From the NCBI GenBank assembly GCA_034665745.1, contig JAXDJJ010000036.1:1-38275 (forward strand): a DNA stretch of 38,275 nt. The letters run 5' to 3'. Under the pieces are notes generated by a model. The model did not search any database and had not been told where the DNA came from. It was given only the letters and a program-made list of their open reading frames with translations. This DNA comes from JAXDJJ01 sp034665745. GTDB taxonomy: Bacteria > Actinomycetota > CADDZG01 > WHSQ01. Every line of letters starts with the position of its first letter. The stretch's first letter is position 1. Below are positions 7,168 through 16,255 of this stretch, one piece after another. The position numbers were made by a program, and so were the translations under genes.

Positions 7168-9092
7168 GACACCCTCAGCACCAGGATCGAGAGGATGGCA
7201 ACGGCTCCGAACAAGAACACCAGCGCGTAACTCCGCACGTAGCCGGTCTGCACCCTACGGAAACCCTCAGAGAATCCTGCCGTGGCGCGCCCGATCCCGG
7301 TGAGGAATCCGTCGATGATCTTGGCGTCTACAACCGTTGCGGCGAACTGGGCGAGACGCTTGCCGGGCATCACGATCACACGGCCGTAGAACTCGTCGAC
7401 GTAGAACTTGTTGCGCGCCGCGTCGACGAGGGGTCGTGTCCGTTGGTACAACTCTCGGCGCCGGACGTTCGATGATCTCGTCATGTACAGAGCGCGGGCT
7501 AGCAATATGCCAACGGCAGCGACGGCCAGCGCTGCCCCCGCAAGAATCCAGGGAGTGATTCCCTCCGGCACATGACTCGCGCCGACCACAGGCTCGAGGA
7601 AGTGCTCCAACGTCAAGGTGCCGGGCAGGTTGATGACGCCACCAACCACCGCGAGAACGGCAAGCGGAACGAGAGCCGCTGCCATCGTCCACGGCGCATC
7701 GTGCGCGTGTACACCCTCGGGCACCTTCAGCTTGCCTTCGAACACCCGGAGATAGAGACGAGACATGTAGAACGCGGTCAATGCGGCGGTGAGCACACCG
7801 ATCGACCACAACGCGTACTGATGCTCGTGCCACGCCGACGCCAAGATGGCGTCCTTCGAGAAGAAACCGGCGAATGGGATGACGCCGCAGATAGCGAGCC
7901 ATCCGGCCATGAACGTCCACCCGGTGATCGGCATGACCTTCCGGAGACCGCCCATCTTGCGCATGTCGGTTTCCCCAGCAAGCGCATGCATCACGGCACC
8001 CGCCCCGAGGAACATCAGAGCTTTGAAGAAGGCGTGCGTAACGAGGTGGAAGATCCCTGCCGAGTAGGCGTGCACCCCATGTGCCAAGAACATGTACCCG
8101 AGCTGAGACATCGTCGAGTACGCCAACACGCGCTTGATGTCGTACTCCGTCGCGGCCATGAACGCGCCCCAAAGAGCGGTCAGGGCACCGATCCACCCGA
8201 CCACAACGAGAGCGTCGCCCGCCTCGAACACCGGGCTCAAGCGGGCCACCATGTAGACACCCGCGGTGACCATCGTTGCCGCGTGGATCAGTGCCGAGAC
8301 GGGGGTCGGACCCTCCATCGCGTCCGGGAGCCACACATAGAGAGGTATCTGGGCGCTCTTCCCGGTCGCCCCCGCGAACAACAGGAGGGAGATCGTCGTT
8401 GCGGTTGCGGCGCCCATGGCACCTGCCTGCGCGTTGATCTGCCCCATGGCCAACGAACCCACGGTCGAGGAGAGGAGGAATATCCCCAAGAGGAACGCGA
8501 AGTCCCCGATGCGGTTGACGATGAACGCCTTCTTCGCGGCGTTGGCAGCAGCCGGCTTCTCGAACCAGAAACCGATCAACAGATAGCTGCAGAGACCTAC
8601 GCCTTCCCAACCGACGTAAAGGAGCAACACGTTGTTGGCAAGCACGAGCACGAGCATCGATGCGACGAAGAGGTTCATGTAGGCGAAGAAGCGCGAGTAC
8701 CGCTCGTCGTCGTGCATGTATCCGGTCGAATAGATGTGGATCAACGTGCCGACACCAGTGACCACGAGCAACATCACGACAGATAGGGGGTCAACAAGGA
8801 GGTCGAACGAAACGTCGAACCCCCCGACCTTGATCCAGTCAAACACCTTCACCGCGATGGCTCGCTCGTGCTCCGGCCGGCTGATGAGCTCGAAGAACAA
8901 CACCACGGCACCAGCGAAAGAGCGTGCGATCGCGAAGGTTGCCAGCCACCCGGTCCAACCCTTGACACGCTTGCCGAGGCGCCCAGCTTCTAGGCGCTTG
9001 CCGAAGAACAGAAGGATGAACGCGGTGATCAAGGGGAAATAGATCGTGGTCGCGGCAAGGACCTTGATGTCGTTACCCGGTATCAACTCCAT
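7164..9092 (-). CDS. nuoL: NADH-quinone oxidoreductase subunit L
   Basis: This is the distal antiporter-like subunit, which also provides the long lateral helix along the membrane arm. The 642-residue product has GWEGVGLCSYLLIGFW with the catalytic glutamate near residue 167, KSAQIPLYVWLPDAMEGPTPVSALIHAATMV around 245-275, and DIKRVLAYSTMSQLGYMF around 319-336. The C-terminal third, including FLEPVVGA and the region KFYVDEFYGRVIVMPGK, matches the NuoL-specific extension absent from NuoM and NuoN. The start ATG lies four bases beyond the nuoK stop. Confidence 0.97.
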   Translation of the reverse strand: MELIPGNDIKVLAATTIYFPLITAFILLFFGKRLEAGRLGKRVKGWTGWLATFAIARSFAGAVVLFFELISRPEHERAIAVKVFDWIKVGGFDVSFDLLVDPLSVVMLLVVTGVGTLIHIYSTGYMHDDERYSRFFAYMNLFVASMLVLVLANNVLLLYVGWEGVGLCSYLLIGFWFEKPAAANAAKKAFIVNRIGDFAFLLGIFLLSSTVGSLAMGQINAQAGAMGAATATTISLLLFAGATGKSAQIPLYVWLPDAMEGPTPVSALIHAATMVTAGVYMVARLSPVFEAGDALVVVGWIGALTALWGAFMAATEYDIKRVLAYSTMSQLGYMFLAHGVHAYSAGIFHLVTHAFFKALMFLGAGAVMHALAGETDMRKMGGLRKVMPITGWTFMAGWLAICGVIPFAGFFSKDAILASAWHEHQYALWSIGVLTAALTAFYMSRLYLRVFEGKLKVPEGVHAHDAPWTMAAALVPLAVLAVVGGVINLPGTLTLEHFLEPVVGASHVPEGITPWILAGAALAVAAVGILLARALYMTRSSNVRRRELYQRTRPLVDAARNKFYVDEFYGRVIVMPGKRLAQFAATVVDAKIIDGFLTGIGRATAGFSEGFRRVQTGYVRSYALVFLFGAVAILSILVLRVS

Positions 9093-9096
9093 GCGG

Positions 9097-9405
9097 TCAC
9101 CACTTCAGCAGGTTGACGTCGTCGACGTTCGCGCTGGCGCGTTGCCTGAAGATCACGAGGATGATCGCTAGACCCACCACAACCTCGGCCGCTGCGACGA
9201 CGAGCACGAAGAACACGATGACCTGTCCCACGACCTCGCCGTGCATCCGAGCGAAGGTCACGAACGCCAGGTTCACTGCGTTCAACATCAGCTCGATGAA
9301 CATGAAGATGACGATCGCGTTGCGACGAACCAAGGCGCCGATCACGCCGACGGTGAACATCAGTGCCGATAGAAGGAGGTAGTAACCGGGCCCCACACTG
9401 TTCAT
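9097..9405 (-). CDS. nuoK: NADH-quinone oxidoreductase subunit K
   Basis: This is a small three-helix membrane subunit, related to MrpC, in the E-channel region. The 102-residue product has the conserved glutamate in MFIELMLNAVNLAF near residue 38 and a second in the third helix (AAAEVVVGLAII, near residue 72), both thought to lie on the proton path. The ATG overlaps the nuoJ stop by four bases. Size and order (J-K-L) are standard. Confidence 0.97.
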   Translation of the reverse strand: MNSVGPGYYLLLSALMFTVGVIGALVRRNAIVIFMFIELMLNAVNLAFVTFARMHGEVVGQVIVFFVLVVAAAEVVVGLAIILVIFRQRASANVDDVNLLKW

Positions 9406-9980
9406 GCGGCCTCCAAGGTCTCGTCGTTCTTCGAGGCGCGAACCAGGTCCGACGCACTCATCCGCCGGGCCAGCACCATCACTCCCACGATCGCGACGAC
9501 GAGAAGGATCGACGTTGCCTCGAACGGTAGGAGGTAACTGCTGAACAGGAGCCGGGCGAGAGCCTTAACGTTGCCGGGGTTCTGGTTGATCTCGTTCAGA
9601 GCCGCAGAGTTGGCCCCGGCCCCCGTGACGAGCTCGAGTCCCTTCCCGGCGACGTAGATGATCTCGGCCGCAAGCAACACCCCGAGCCCTATCGCAAGCG
9701 GCCGTTGCGCGGGCAGTGGTTCGATCAACGCCTCTTGTTTGTCCACCCCAAGCAACATGATCACGAACAGGAACAGGACCATGATGGCCCCGGCGTACAC
9801 GATGATCTGCACTGCCGCGATGAAGAACGCTCCCTGCAGTAGGAACGCCAGGGCAAGCGCCATCTGTGCCGCAACCAGGTAGAGGGCGACGTGAACCGCG
9901 TTGCGCATGAACAACATCGCCATCGACGAGCCCAACGCGACGACGAATACAACCCCGAAGATCAACTGCTCCCAGGTCAT
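9402..9980 (-). CDS. nuoJ: NADH-quinone oxidoreductase subunit J
   Basis: This is a membrane subunit with about five helices, whose third helix undergoes a pi-bulge transition in solved complex I structures. The 192-residue product includes VQIIVYAGAIMVLFLFVIMLLG near residues 58-80, the most conserved part of the family, and a closing helix ILLVVAIVGVMVLARR. The C-terminus is a short charged tail. The ATG overlaps the nuoI stop (ATGA). Confidence 0.96.
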   Translation of the reverse strand: MTWEQLIFGVVFVVALGSSMAMLFMRNAVHVALYLVAAQMALALAFLLQGAFFIAAVQIIVYAGAIMVLFLFVIMLLGVDKQEALIEPLPAQRPLAIGLGVLLAAEIIYVAGKGLELVTGAGANSAALNEINQNPGNVKALARLLFSSYLLPFEATSILLVVAIVGVMVLARRMSASDLVRASKNDETLEAA

Positions 9981-10573
9981 CTGTCCTTGGGGCCTTTCAC
10001 GACGGGAGTGGCACCGTCGGAGTAGCGGATCACTCCTGCCGGTGCGATCTGCTCTTCGTCGTCGAGACCGACACGCACGCTGCCGTACGACTCGGGCAGC
10101 AGGTCACGATCGGGAGGAAGCTCTTTCTTGGTGTCCCAGTGGCGGATGATGGGCTCGTCCACGATCAGCTGGTCTTTCGTGAAGATCAGACCTTCTCGCG
10201 AGTCACCAGAGATCTCGTACTCCGTCGTCATCAACAGCGCCTCTGTCGGACATGCCTCGACACAGAGCCCGCAGAAGATGCACCGCAAGTAGTTGATCTG
10301 ATAGAGCTGGGCGTACCGCTCGCCCGGCGAGAACCGGGCTTCCGGTGTGTTCTCCGCTCCGACCACTTGGATAGCGTCCGCAGGACAAGCACCCGCGCAC
10401 AACTCACAGCCGATGCACTTCTCGAGTCCGTCGGGGTGCCTGTCGAGGATGTGACGACCCTTGTAGCGCGGGAACGGCATCCGGCGGACCTCTGGATATC
10501 TCACGGTGTCCTTGCGGAGGAAGACGTTCTTGATGACCGTCCGCATGCCGACGAAGATCTCGGGTATCGCCAT
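9977..10573 (-). CDS. nuoI: NADH-quinone oxidoreductase subunit I (two 4Fe-4S clusters)
   Basis: This ferredoxin-like subunit carries clusters N6a and N6b and relays electrons from NuoG to NuoB. The 198-residue product has two complete motifs, C53-x2-C56-x2-C59-x3-C63-P and C98-x2-C101-x2-C104-x3-C108-P, with an amphipathic N-terminus (IFVGMRTVIKNVF) that rests on the membrane. The C-terminal 60 residues are hydrophilic and variable. The ATG shares one base with the nuoH stop. Confidence 0.97.
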   Translation of the reverse strand: MAIPEIFVGMRTVIKNVFLRKDTVRYPEVRRMPFPRYKGRHILDRHPDGLEKCIGCELCAGACPADAIQVVGAENTPEARFSPGERYAQLYQINYLRCIFCGLCVEACPTEALLMTTEYEISGDSREGLIFTKDQLIVDEPIIRHWDTKKELPPDRDLLPESYGSVRVGLDDEEQIAPAGVIRYSDGATPVVKGPKDR

Positions 10574-11793
10574 CAGCCCACGATCGCTTTCTTGCGTTGG
10601 GGAGCGATCGTCTCGGCCATGCGGGGGTCACCACGGCCGAACCACACCAGCACGATGAGGAACAAGCCGATGAACACGCCAGCGCGCGCGTTACGCGACA
10701 CGCCCTCTGTGTTGAGAACCGCGGTCACCATGATCCACACCAAGGCGGCAGGGATCAGTCGTTTCCAGCCGAGCCACATCAACCGGTCGTAACGGAGCCG
10801 CGGGAGCGTTGCTCGCAACCAAACGAAGAGATACACGAACGCTCCTGTCTTGACCATGAACCACACCAACGGCCATATCCAGGGAAGGAAACCGAAGTGG
10901 GGGCCGTGCCAACCACCGAAGAACAGCGTCACGGCCATCGCCGAGACCACAACAACGTGGATGTACTCGCCAAGGAAGAACATCGCGAAACGGATCCCCG
11001 AGTATTCGGTGTGGAACCCTGCAACCAACTCGGTTTCCGCCTCGGGAAGGTCGAACGGGGCGCGATTCGTCTCTGCGATCCCAGCGATCAAGAAGATCAC
11101 GAATGCCGGCCACTGCGACCAGATGTACCAACTCGGGAATGGAGCGAACACCCTCGAGATCTGTTCCAGCACGGGCACCCCATCGAAGAACGTGACGTGC
11201 CCGATCGTTCCGCTCTGCGCGGCGACGATATCCACCGTCGACAGGCTCCCCGAGACGAGCACGATGGGAACCAGCGACAAGCCGAGAGCGATCTCGTAAC
11301 TGATCATCTGAGCGGTGGAGCGGATCCCACCTAGCAACGGGTACTTGGACCCCGATGCCCAGCCAGCCAGAACGATCCCGTAGACGCCAAGGGAACCCAT
11401 CGCGAGGAAGTAGAGGATCCCGATGTTGAGGTCGCTCACGAACAACCCGATGTCCCGACCGAACAGATGCACGTCCTCGCCCACCGGGATCACGGCGAAA
11501 GCGAGGAAGGCCGGAACCATCGCGGCGACCGGAGCGATCGCGTACGACCACTTGTCCGCATTGCGCGGCCGGAAATCTTCCTTGAAGAACAGCTTGATGC
11601 CGTCGGCCAGGGTCTGTAGAAGGCCGAAGGGTCCCCACCGGTTCGGCCCAAGGCGCGATTGCATATCCCCGATGACCTTGCGCTCGGCCCAGATGACAAG
11701 AAGCGTCACGACCAAAAGGGCGAGGAACACGATCACGACCTTCACCAGCGCGGTGATAACTGCAGGGCCGAGGAAGTCGACAAGCCAACTCAT
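10573..11793 (-). CDS. nuoH: NADH-quinone oxidoreductase subunit H, first copy
   Basis: This is the quinone-chamber membrane subunit of the 14-gene complex I. The 406-residue product contains QSRLGPNRWGPFGLLQTLADGIKLFFKED near residues 45-72, GWASGSKYPLLGGIRSTAQMISYEI near 143-167, and the loop AETNRAPFDLPEAETELVAGFHTEYSG near 227-253, which lines the quinone entry site. The C-terminus is longer and more basic than in E. coli NuoH, as usual in Actinomycetota. The ATG overlaps the nuoG stop by four bases. Confidence 0.97.
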   Translation of the reverse strand: MSWLVDFLGPAVITALVKVVIVFLALLVVTLLVIWAERKVIGDMQSRLGPNRWGPFGLLQTLADGIKLFFKEDFRPRNADKWSYAIAPVAAMVPAFLAFAVIPVGEDVHLFGRDIGLFVSDLNIGILYFLAMGSLGVYGIVLAGWASGSKYPLLGGIRSTAQMISYEIALGLSLVPIVLVSGSLSTVDIVAAQSGTIGHVTFFDGVPVLEQISRVFAPFPSWYIWSQWPAFVIFLIAGIAETNRAPFDLPEAETELVAGFHTEYSGIRFAMFFLGEYIHVVVVSAMAVTLFFGGWHGPHFGFLPWIWPLVWFMVKTGAFVYLFVWLRATLPRLRYDRLMWLGWKRLIPAALVWIMVTAVLNTEGVSRNARAGVFIGLFLIVLVWFGRGDPRMAETIAPQRKKAIVG

Positions 11794-14387
11794 GCGGGCC
11801 TCACCTCGACCCGACCGGACCCATCCATCAACGAGTTAGCCCGCACACCGACCTGGTCATAAGGAACGAACACGCTCCCCTTCACGATGTCGGCGATAAC
11901 CGCCCGGACCGAAGCTTCAGTTCCGTTGGCCGACACGACCACTTGATCGCCATCCGAGATGTTGAGGCCTTTGGCGTCTTCGTCGTTGATCTCGACGAAC
12001 GGCTTCTTCTGCAGATTGCGAAGCGCTACGGACTTCGAGACCATCGCGCCTTCGTCGTAGATGAATCTGCCGGTGAGGAGCCGGAAGCCATCGGCCTGGT
12101 CAGACTGCGATCCGGCGGTGTCTGCGGTGGGCGACGTTGGCGAGATGTCTGACGCCCTCCCTTCCCCATCGGAGTTGCCCGTAGCCACAGAGTCCGCGTC
12201 TGACGTTTCGTCGGTCGCCTGAGCAGACGCCGCCGGAGAGCCCCCCGGAACGAAGCCAGGCCGCGAGCGCGCTTCGAAGCTGCGGAGCTCCCACGACAAC
12301 GGCCAGTTCTGACCGGTTTGGAATGGGGCTCCTTGGCGGTAGCCCTTCGGGTACTGGCCCCCCGGACCGGCGACGGCGGCATCTCCCGCTTGCGCGTTCG
12401 ATTCGAACTGCGACTCGTACTGCAACGTCGACGTCGGGATGTCTTGGGCGAGCTTGTCGAGGTCCACATCCTTGTGGGTGGGGACCTCTTTCTTTAGGTC
12501 CGTCCACACATCGCTGAACGACGCCCAGTTCCATTCGGTGCCCATAGCGGACGCGATGCCTGCGCAGATGCGCCATGCCTCGCGCGCGGTTCCTTTCGGG
12601 GCCATCACGGGTTCGAGCTTCTGGAGGCGGCGTTCGAGGTTCGTGAAGGTCCCTTCGCGTTCGGCGTAGGCAGCACTCGGGAGGACGACGTCCGCGTGGG
12701 ACACCGTCTCGGTCGGGAAGAGTTCTGCAACGACCGTGAATGTGTTGCCCTCGAGAGCCTTCTTCGCCAGTGCCTGGTCGGGGAAGTCGGCGATCGGGTC
12801 GGCGCCGAAGATGAAAAGGGCGTCGAGTTCGCCGGCTGCGGCTGCTTCGAGGATGCCTCGGGTGTCGAGGCCGGGCTCCGACACCGGCTTGTAACCGGCT
12901 TCGAGCGTCGGGAGGACACCCATATCGATCATCCCTTGCGAACCCGCGTGCGGCGGGCAGACGAGAAGGCCGGCGTCGTGATCGCGAACGAGCTGAAGTG
13001 CGGCATCGAGTCCTTCGCTGTGGTCACTGCCCGGCGAGCTCGGCCCCCAACACACGACCATGTGCTCCCCGAGGTCGGTGGCGATGGCCCCGTCAGACAG
13101 ACCGTCGAGTGTGCGAACGCTGTGGGTTGCGAAGTTGTCCAGCGAGATTCGACGTGGCGAAACACTGATGAGCTTCGCGTCGTGCTCGAGAACGGCTTTG
13201 CGCAGCCGTAGGTACAGGACCGGGAGGGTCTCCTTGGGGTCCGGACCGAGCCAGACGATCGTGGCGGCCTTGTCGAGATCGTTGATCGTTGCGGTCGAAC
13301 CGGCAGTCGGCGCAACCTCGAGGACGCGCTCGTATGCGGCACCGGCATCTTGGATGCGCGAATCGATATTCGTGGTCTTCAAGACCTTGCGCGCCAGGCG
13401 ACCGATAGCGAAAGCGTCTTCAGTGGTGAGGTGCGCGCCCGCGATAACTCCGATGCGCTCTTTACCCTCGAGGGCCGTCGATATCCGCTCGACCGCTTGG
13501 CCCCACGAGGCAGGTTGGAATTCGTCGCCCTCGCGCACCAGTGGGGTCGTCAGGCGTTCATCGGAATCGACGTGGTGGTAACCGAAGCGGCCTTTGTCAC
13601 AGCTCCAGAAATCGTTGACGTTCTCGTTCGGCAATGCCTGGCACCGCACGAGGTCTTCGTTGCGCACCTCGTTCGTCATCGGACAACCGACCGAGCAGTA
13701 GGTACACACGCTCGGAGCGGTCTTGAGGTCCCACGGCCGTGACACGAATCGGTAGGGCTTCGAGGTCAACGCACCGACAGGACAGATCTGGATCGTGTTG
13801 CCGGAGAAGTAGCTATCGAACGGTTCGTCCGAGAACGTCAGGATCTGTGTCCCCGCCCCTCGATCAACGAGTTGGATGAACTGATCGCCGGCGATCTCGT
13901 CGGAGAAACGAACGCACCGCCAACACAACACACACCGCTCGCGGTCGAGCACCACGAGGTCCGAGATCTCCAAAGCCTTCTCGTAGTGGCGCTTCTCCTC
14001 GCCATATCTGGTCGACCCCGGGCCGTGGGCATAGGTCTGATCCTGCAAAGGACATTCCCCCGCGCGGTCACAGATCGGGCAGTCGAGCGGGTGGTTGATG
14101 AGGAGGAACTCGAGCATCCCCTTCTGCGCGTCGACCGCGTCCTCTTCAACGGTGTTCACGTTCATCCCATCGGCTACCGGTGTTGCGCACGCGGGCAACA
14201 ACTTGTTGGAGCCCTCGACCTGCACGAGACACATACGGCAAACCGCAACCGACTTCATGCCGGGGTGGTAGCAGAAGCGCGGCACGAAGATGCCCATCTC
14301 TTCGGCCACGTCGATAACGAGTCGCCCGGGTTCGACCGCGACGGTCTGGCCGTTGATCGTGACGTTCACGTTCGGGTTATCGCTCAA
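11790..14387 (-). CDS. nuoG: NADH-quinone oxidoreductase subunit G (iron-sulfur, molybdopterin-oxidoreductase fold)
   Basis: This subunit carries most of the Fe-S relay of the NADH module. I chose the TTG at 14387, which has GAGGAG seven bases upstream and overlaps the end of nuoF by 11 bases; it gives 865 residues starting MSDNPNVNV. The ligands are complete: 2Fe-2S C39, C50, C53, C67; H99/C103/C106/C112; C152/C155/C158 with C202; and an N7-type set C228, C231, C235 and C263. A molybdopterin-oxidoreductase-like domain follows without obvious catalytic function. A Ser/Thr/Asp/Ala-rich, probably disordered segment at about 710-765 separates it from the C-terminal beta-barrel domain (766-865). 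Confidence 0.96.
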   Translation of the reverse strand: MSDNPNVNVTINGQTVAVEPGRLVIDVAEEMGIFVPRFCYHPGMKSVAVCRMCLVQVEGSNKLLPACATPVADGMNVNTVEEDAVDAQKGMLEFLLINHPLDCPICDRAGECPLQDQTYAHGPGSTRYGEEKRHYEKALEISDLVVLDRERCVLCWRCVRFSDEIAGDQFIQLVDRGAGTQILTFSDEPFDSYFSGNTIQICPVGALTSKPYRFVSRPWDLKTAPSVCTYCSVGCPMTNEVRNEDLVRCQALPNENVNDFWSCDKGRFGYHHVDSDERLTTPLVREGDEFQPASWGQAVERISTALEGKERIGVIAGAHLTTEDAFAIGRLARKVLKTTNIDSRIQDAGAAYERVLEVAPTAGSTATINDLDKAATIVWLGPDPKETLPVLYLRLRKAVLEHDAKLISVSPRRISLDNFATHSVRTLDGLSDGAIATDLGEHMVVCWGPSSPGSDHSEGLDAALQLVRDHDAGLLVCPPHAGSQGMIDMGVLPTLEAGYKPVSEPGLDTRGILEAAAAGELDALFIFGADPIADFPDQALAKKALEGNTFTVVAELFPTETVSHADVVLPSAAYAEREGTFTNLERRLQKLEPVMAPKGTAREAWRICAGIASAMGTEWNWASFSDVWTDLKKEVPTHKDVDLDKLAQDIPTSTLQYESQFESNAQAGDAAVAGPGGQYPKGYRQGAPFQTGQNWPLSWELRSFEARSRPGFVPGGSPAASAQATDETSDADSVATGNSDGEGRASDISPTSPTADTAGSQSDQADGFRLLTGRFIYDEGAMVSKSVALRNLQKKPFVEINDEDAKGLNISDGDQVVVSANGTEASVRAVIADIVKGSVFVPYDQVGVRANSLMDGSGRVEVRPA

Positions 14388-15699
14388 TGCCCGGCTCCTC
14401 GCGAACGCGCGCGCCAACCAACTCTTTGTGTTCGCCCTCGAACGAGCAATATCCATCGGCAACGTGTTGTTCGAATTCTTCTCGGAACAACTTCACGTTG
14501 GACCGCAACGCCCATGACGCTGCATCGCCCAGTGGGCAGAACGACCGTCCGTCCATCCCATCGGCGATGTCGAGCAACAGTTGCAGGTCTTCTGGGCGTC
14601 CGGCACCGTGCTCTACACGTTCGAGGACCTTGACGGCCCACCACGTTCCTTCGCGACATGGCGTGCACTTGCCGCAGCTCTCGTGCTCGAAGAATCCAGT
14701 GGTGACCAAGGCATTGCGGACCATGCAGGTGGAATCGTCCATGAACACCACCGCACCGGAGCCGAGCATGGTGCCCGCTTCCTTCAATGCTTCGAAGTCC
14801 ATGGCGACATCGGTGGTCGTCAGCAACGGAGCGCTGGCTCCGCCGGGGATGATCGCTTTCAGCGGCCGCCCGTCCTTCATCCCACCCGCGAGCGCAAGGA
14901 GATCCGCTAGAGACGTCCCGTAAGCGACCTCATAGTTGCCGGGCTTCTCGACATGACCCGAGATCGAGAAGATCTTCGTGCCCGGAGACTTCTCGGTGCC
15001 GTACTGCTTGTGCCAGTCGGCGCCGTTCGTGACGATCGAAGGCAAGGACGACAACGTTTCGGTGTTGTTGATGACCGTCGGTTGCCCGTAAAGACCCTTG
15101 ATCGCCGGGAACGGCGGACGAAGTCGCGGTTGTCCGCGGAACCCTTCCAGCGAGTCCAGGAGAGCGGACTCCTCGCCGCAGATATAGGCCCCCGCCCCGC
15201 GGTGGAGCACGATGTCGAAGTCGAACTTTGACCCGAAGATGCCCTTGCCGAGGAAACCCTTCTCGTGCGCCTCGCCGATCGCCGCATCCAAACGTCGTGA
15301 CCCAAGGGCGAACTCACCGCGGCAGTAGATGAAGGCTTTCTCGGCCTGGTTCGCCCACGCCGCGATGATGATGCCCTCGATGACCTGATGAGGGTCCATC
15401 TCGGCCAACTCGCGATCCTTGAACGTCCCGGGTTCGCCTTCGTCGTGGTTGATGACGACGTACTTCGGGAACACGTCCTTCGGAACGAATCCCCACTTCA
15501 TCCCCGTTGGGAACCCCGCGCCACCTTTACCGCGCAGGCCCGCAGCCTTCACGAGCTCGATCAGATCGTCGGGTGCCATCGAGGTGACGACTTCGCGCGC
15601 GGCCTCGTAACCGCCGTCGTCGAGCACCCTCTTGATCGTCCACGAGTCATCGGGGAACTGGCGCAAACGACGGGTAACGATCCGGGTCTCCTCAGGCAT
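14377..15699 (-). CDS. nuoF: NADH-quinone oxidoreductase subunit F (NADH and FMN site)
   Basis: This subunit oxidises NADH with FMN and passes electrons to cluster N3. The 440-residue product has the glycine-rich FMN/NADH motif RGKGGAGFPTG near 57-67, the acidic loop NHDEGEPGTFKDRE near 84-97, the GAGAYICGEESALLDSLEG stretch near 168-186, and the 4Fe-4S ligands C342, C345, C348 with C388. The start is ATG at 15699 (MPEETR), overlapping nuoE by eight bases; a longer in-frame extension would run deep into nuoE and is unlikely. Its presence, with nuoE and nuoG, marks this operon as the true NADH-oxidising complex. Confidence 0.97.
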   Translation of the reverse strand: MPEETRIVTRRLRQFPDDSWTIKRVLDDGGYEAAREVVTSMAPDDLIELVKAAGLRGKGGAGFPTGMKWGFVPKDVFPKYVVINHDEGEPGTFKDRELAEMDPHQVIEGIIIAAWANQAEKAFIYCRGEFALGSRRLDAAIGEAHEKGFLGKGIFGSKFDFDIVLHRGAGAYICGEESALLDSLEGFRGQPRLRPPFPAIKGLYGQPTVINNTETLSSLPSIVTNGADWHKQYGTEKSPGTKIFSISGHVEKPGNYEVAYGTSLADLLALAGGMKDGRPLKAIIPGGASAPLLTTTDVAMDFEALKEAGTMLGSGAVVFMDDSTCMVRNALVTTGFFEHESCGKCTPCREGTWWAVKVLERVEHGAGRPEDLQLLLDIADGMDGRSFCPLGDAASWALRSNVKLFREEFEQHVADGYCSFEGEHKELVGARVREEPGIER

Positions 15700-16255
15700 C
15701 CGACACCCCCGCGACCGCCGTCTCGCGTGAGATCTCTTTGTGGGTCTTGACGGTTTCACCTCGAACACTGGTGATGGCCTCGCCGCTTGCGATCTTCTTG
15801 ATCAGTTCGACCACATCATCGGGCGCCACCTTGTAGAAATCCTCGTAATTGATCTGCATGCTCGGAGCACCGTCACAGGTGCCGAGACACTCGGCTGCTT
15901 CGAGGGAGAAGCGTCCATCCGGAGTCGTTTCGCCCGCCGATATGCCCAGGGCCTCCTCCGCACGAGCGATCACCCTCCGTGCTCCGAGATGCGTGCAGGA
16001 GATGTTGCGGCACACCGAGATCAGGTACTCACCTTGTGGCTTCTTCTTGAGCATCGTGTAGAAGCTGGCTGAAGCAAGTACCTGCGCGGGGGTAAGCCCG
16101 AGGATCTCGGCGACCTCTCGCATCCCCTCATCGGTCACAAAGCCCTCGATCGATTGCGCGAGGAACAACAGCGGCAACGTCGCCGATCGGGAGTTCGGGT
16201 ATTTCGCAACGATCTGGTCTGCGATCTGACGATGCTCGGGGGTGAAAACGCTCAA
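15692..16255 (-). CDS. nuoE: NADH-quinone oxidoreductase subunit E (2Fe-2S, thioredoxin-like)
   Basis: This is the 24-kDa-type subunit carrying 2Fe-2S cluster N1a beside NuoF. The 187-residue product has a helical N-terminal domain and a thioredoxin-like C-terminal domain with the four ligands C82, C87 (CRNISC) and C123, C127 (CLGTC). The only sensible start is TTG at 16255, which overlaps the nuoD stop by four bases; upstream in-frame sequence is antiparallel to no known NuoE residues and lies inside nuoD. The ribosome site is weak (GGTGG), so coupling to nuoD translation is probable. Confidence 0.95.
   Translation of the reverse strand: MSVFTPEHRQIADQIVAKYPNSRSATLPLLFLAQSIEGFVTDEGMREVAEILGLTPAQVLASASFYTMLKKKPQGEYLISVCRNISCTHLGARRVIARAEEALGISAGETTPDGRFSLEAAECLGTCDGAPSMQINYEDFYKVAPDDVVELIKKIASGEAITSVRGETVKTHKEISRETAVAGVSDA

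Noticed and set aside
7572..8786. 404-codon plus-strand open frame opposite nuoL
   Set aside because: It is antisense to a clearly conserved NuoL with all family motifs. The translation is low-complexity charged sequence with no recognisable fold.
12093..12260. Possible frameshift or assembly error in nuoG
   Set aside because: The low-complexity segment is in frame on both sides with intact domains before and after it, so it reads as a true linker.
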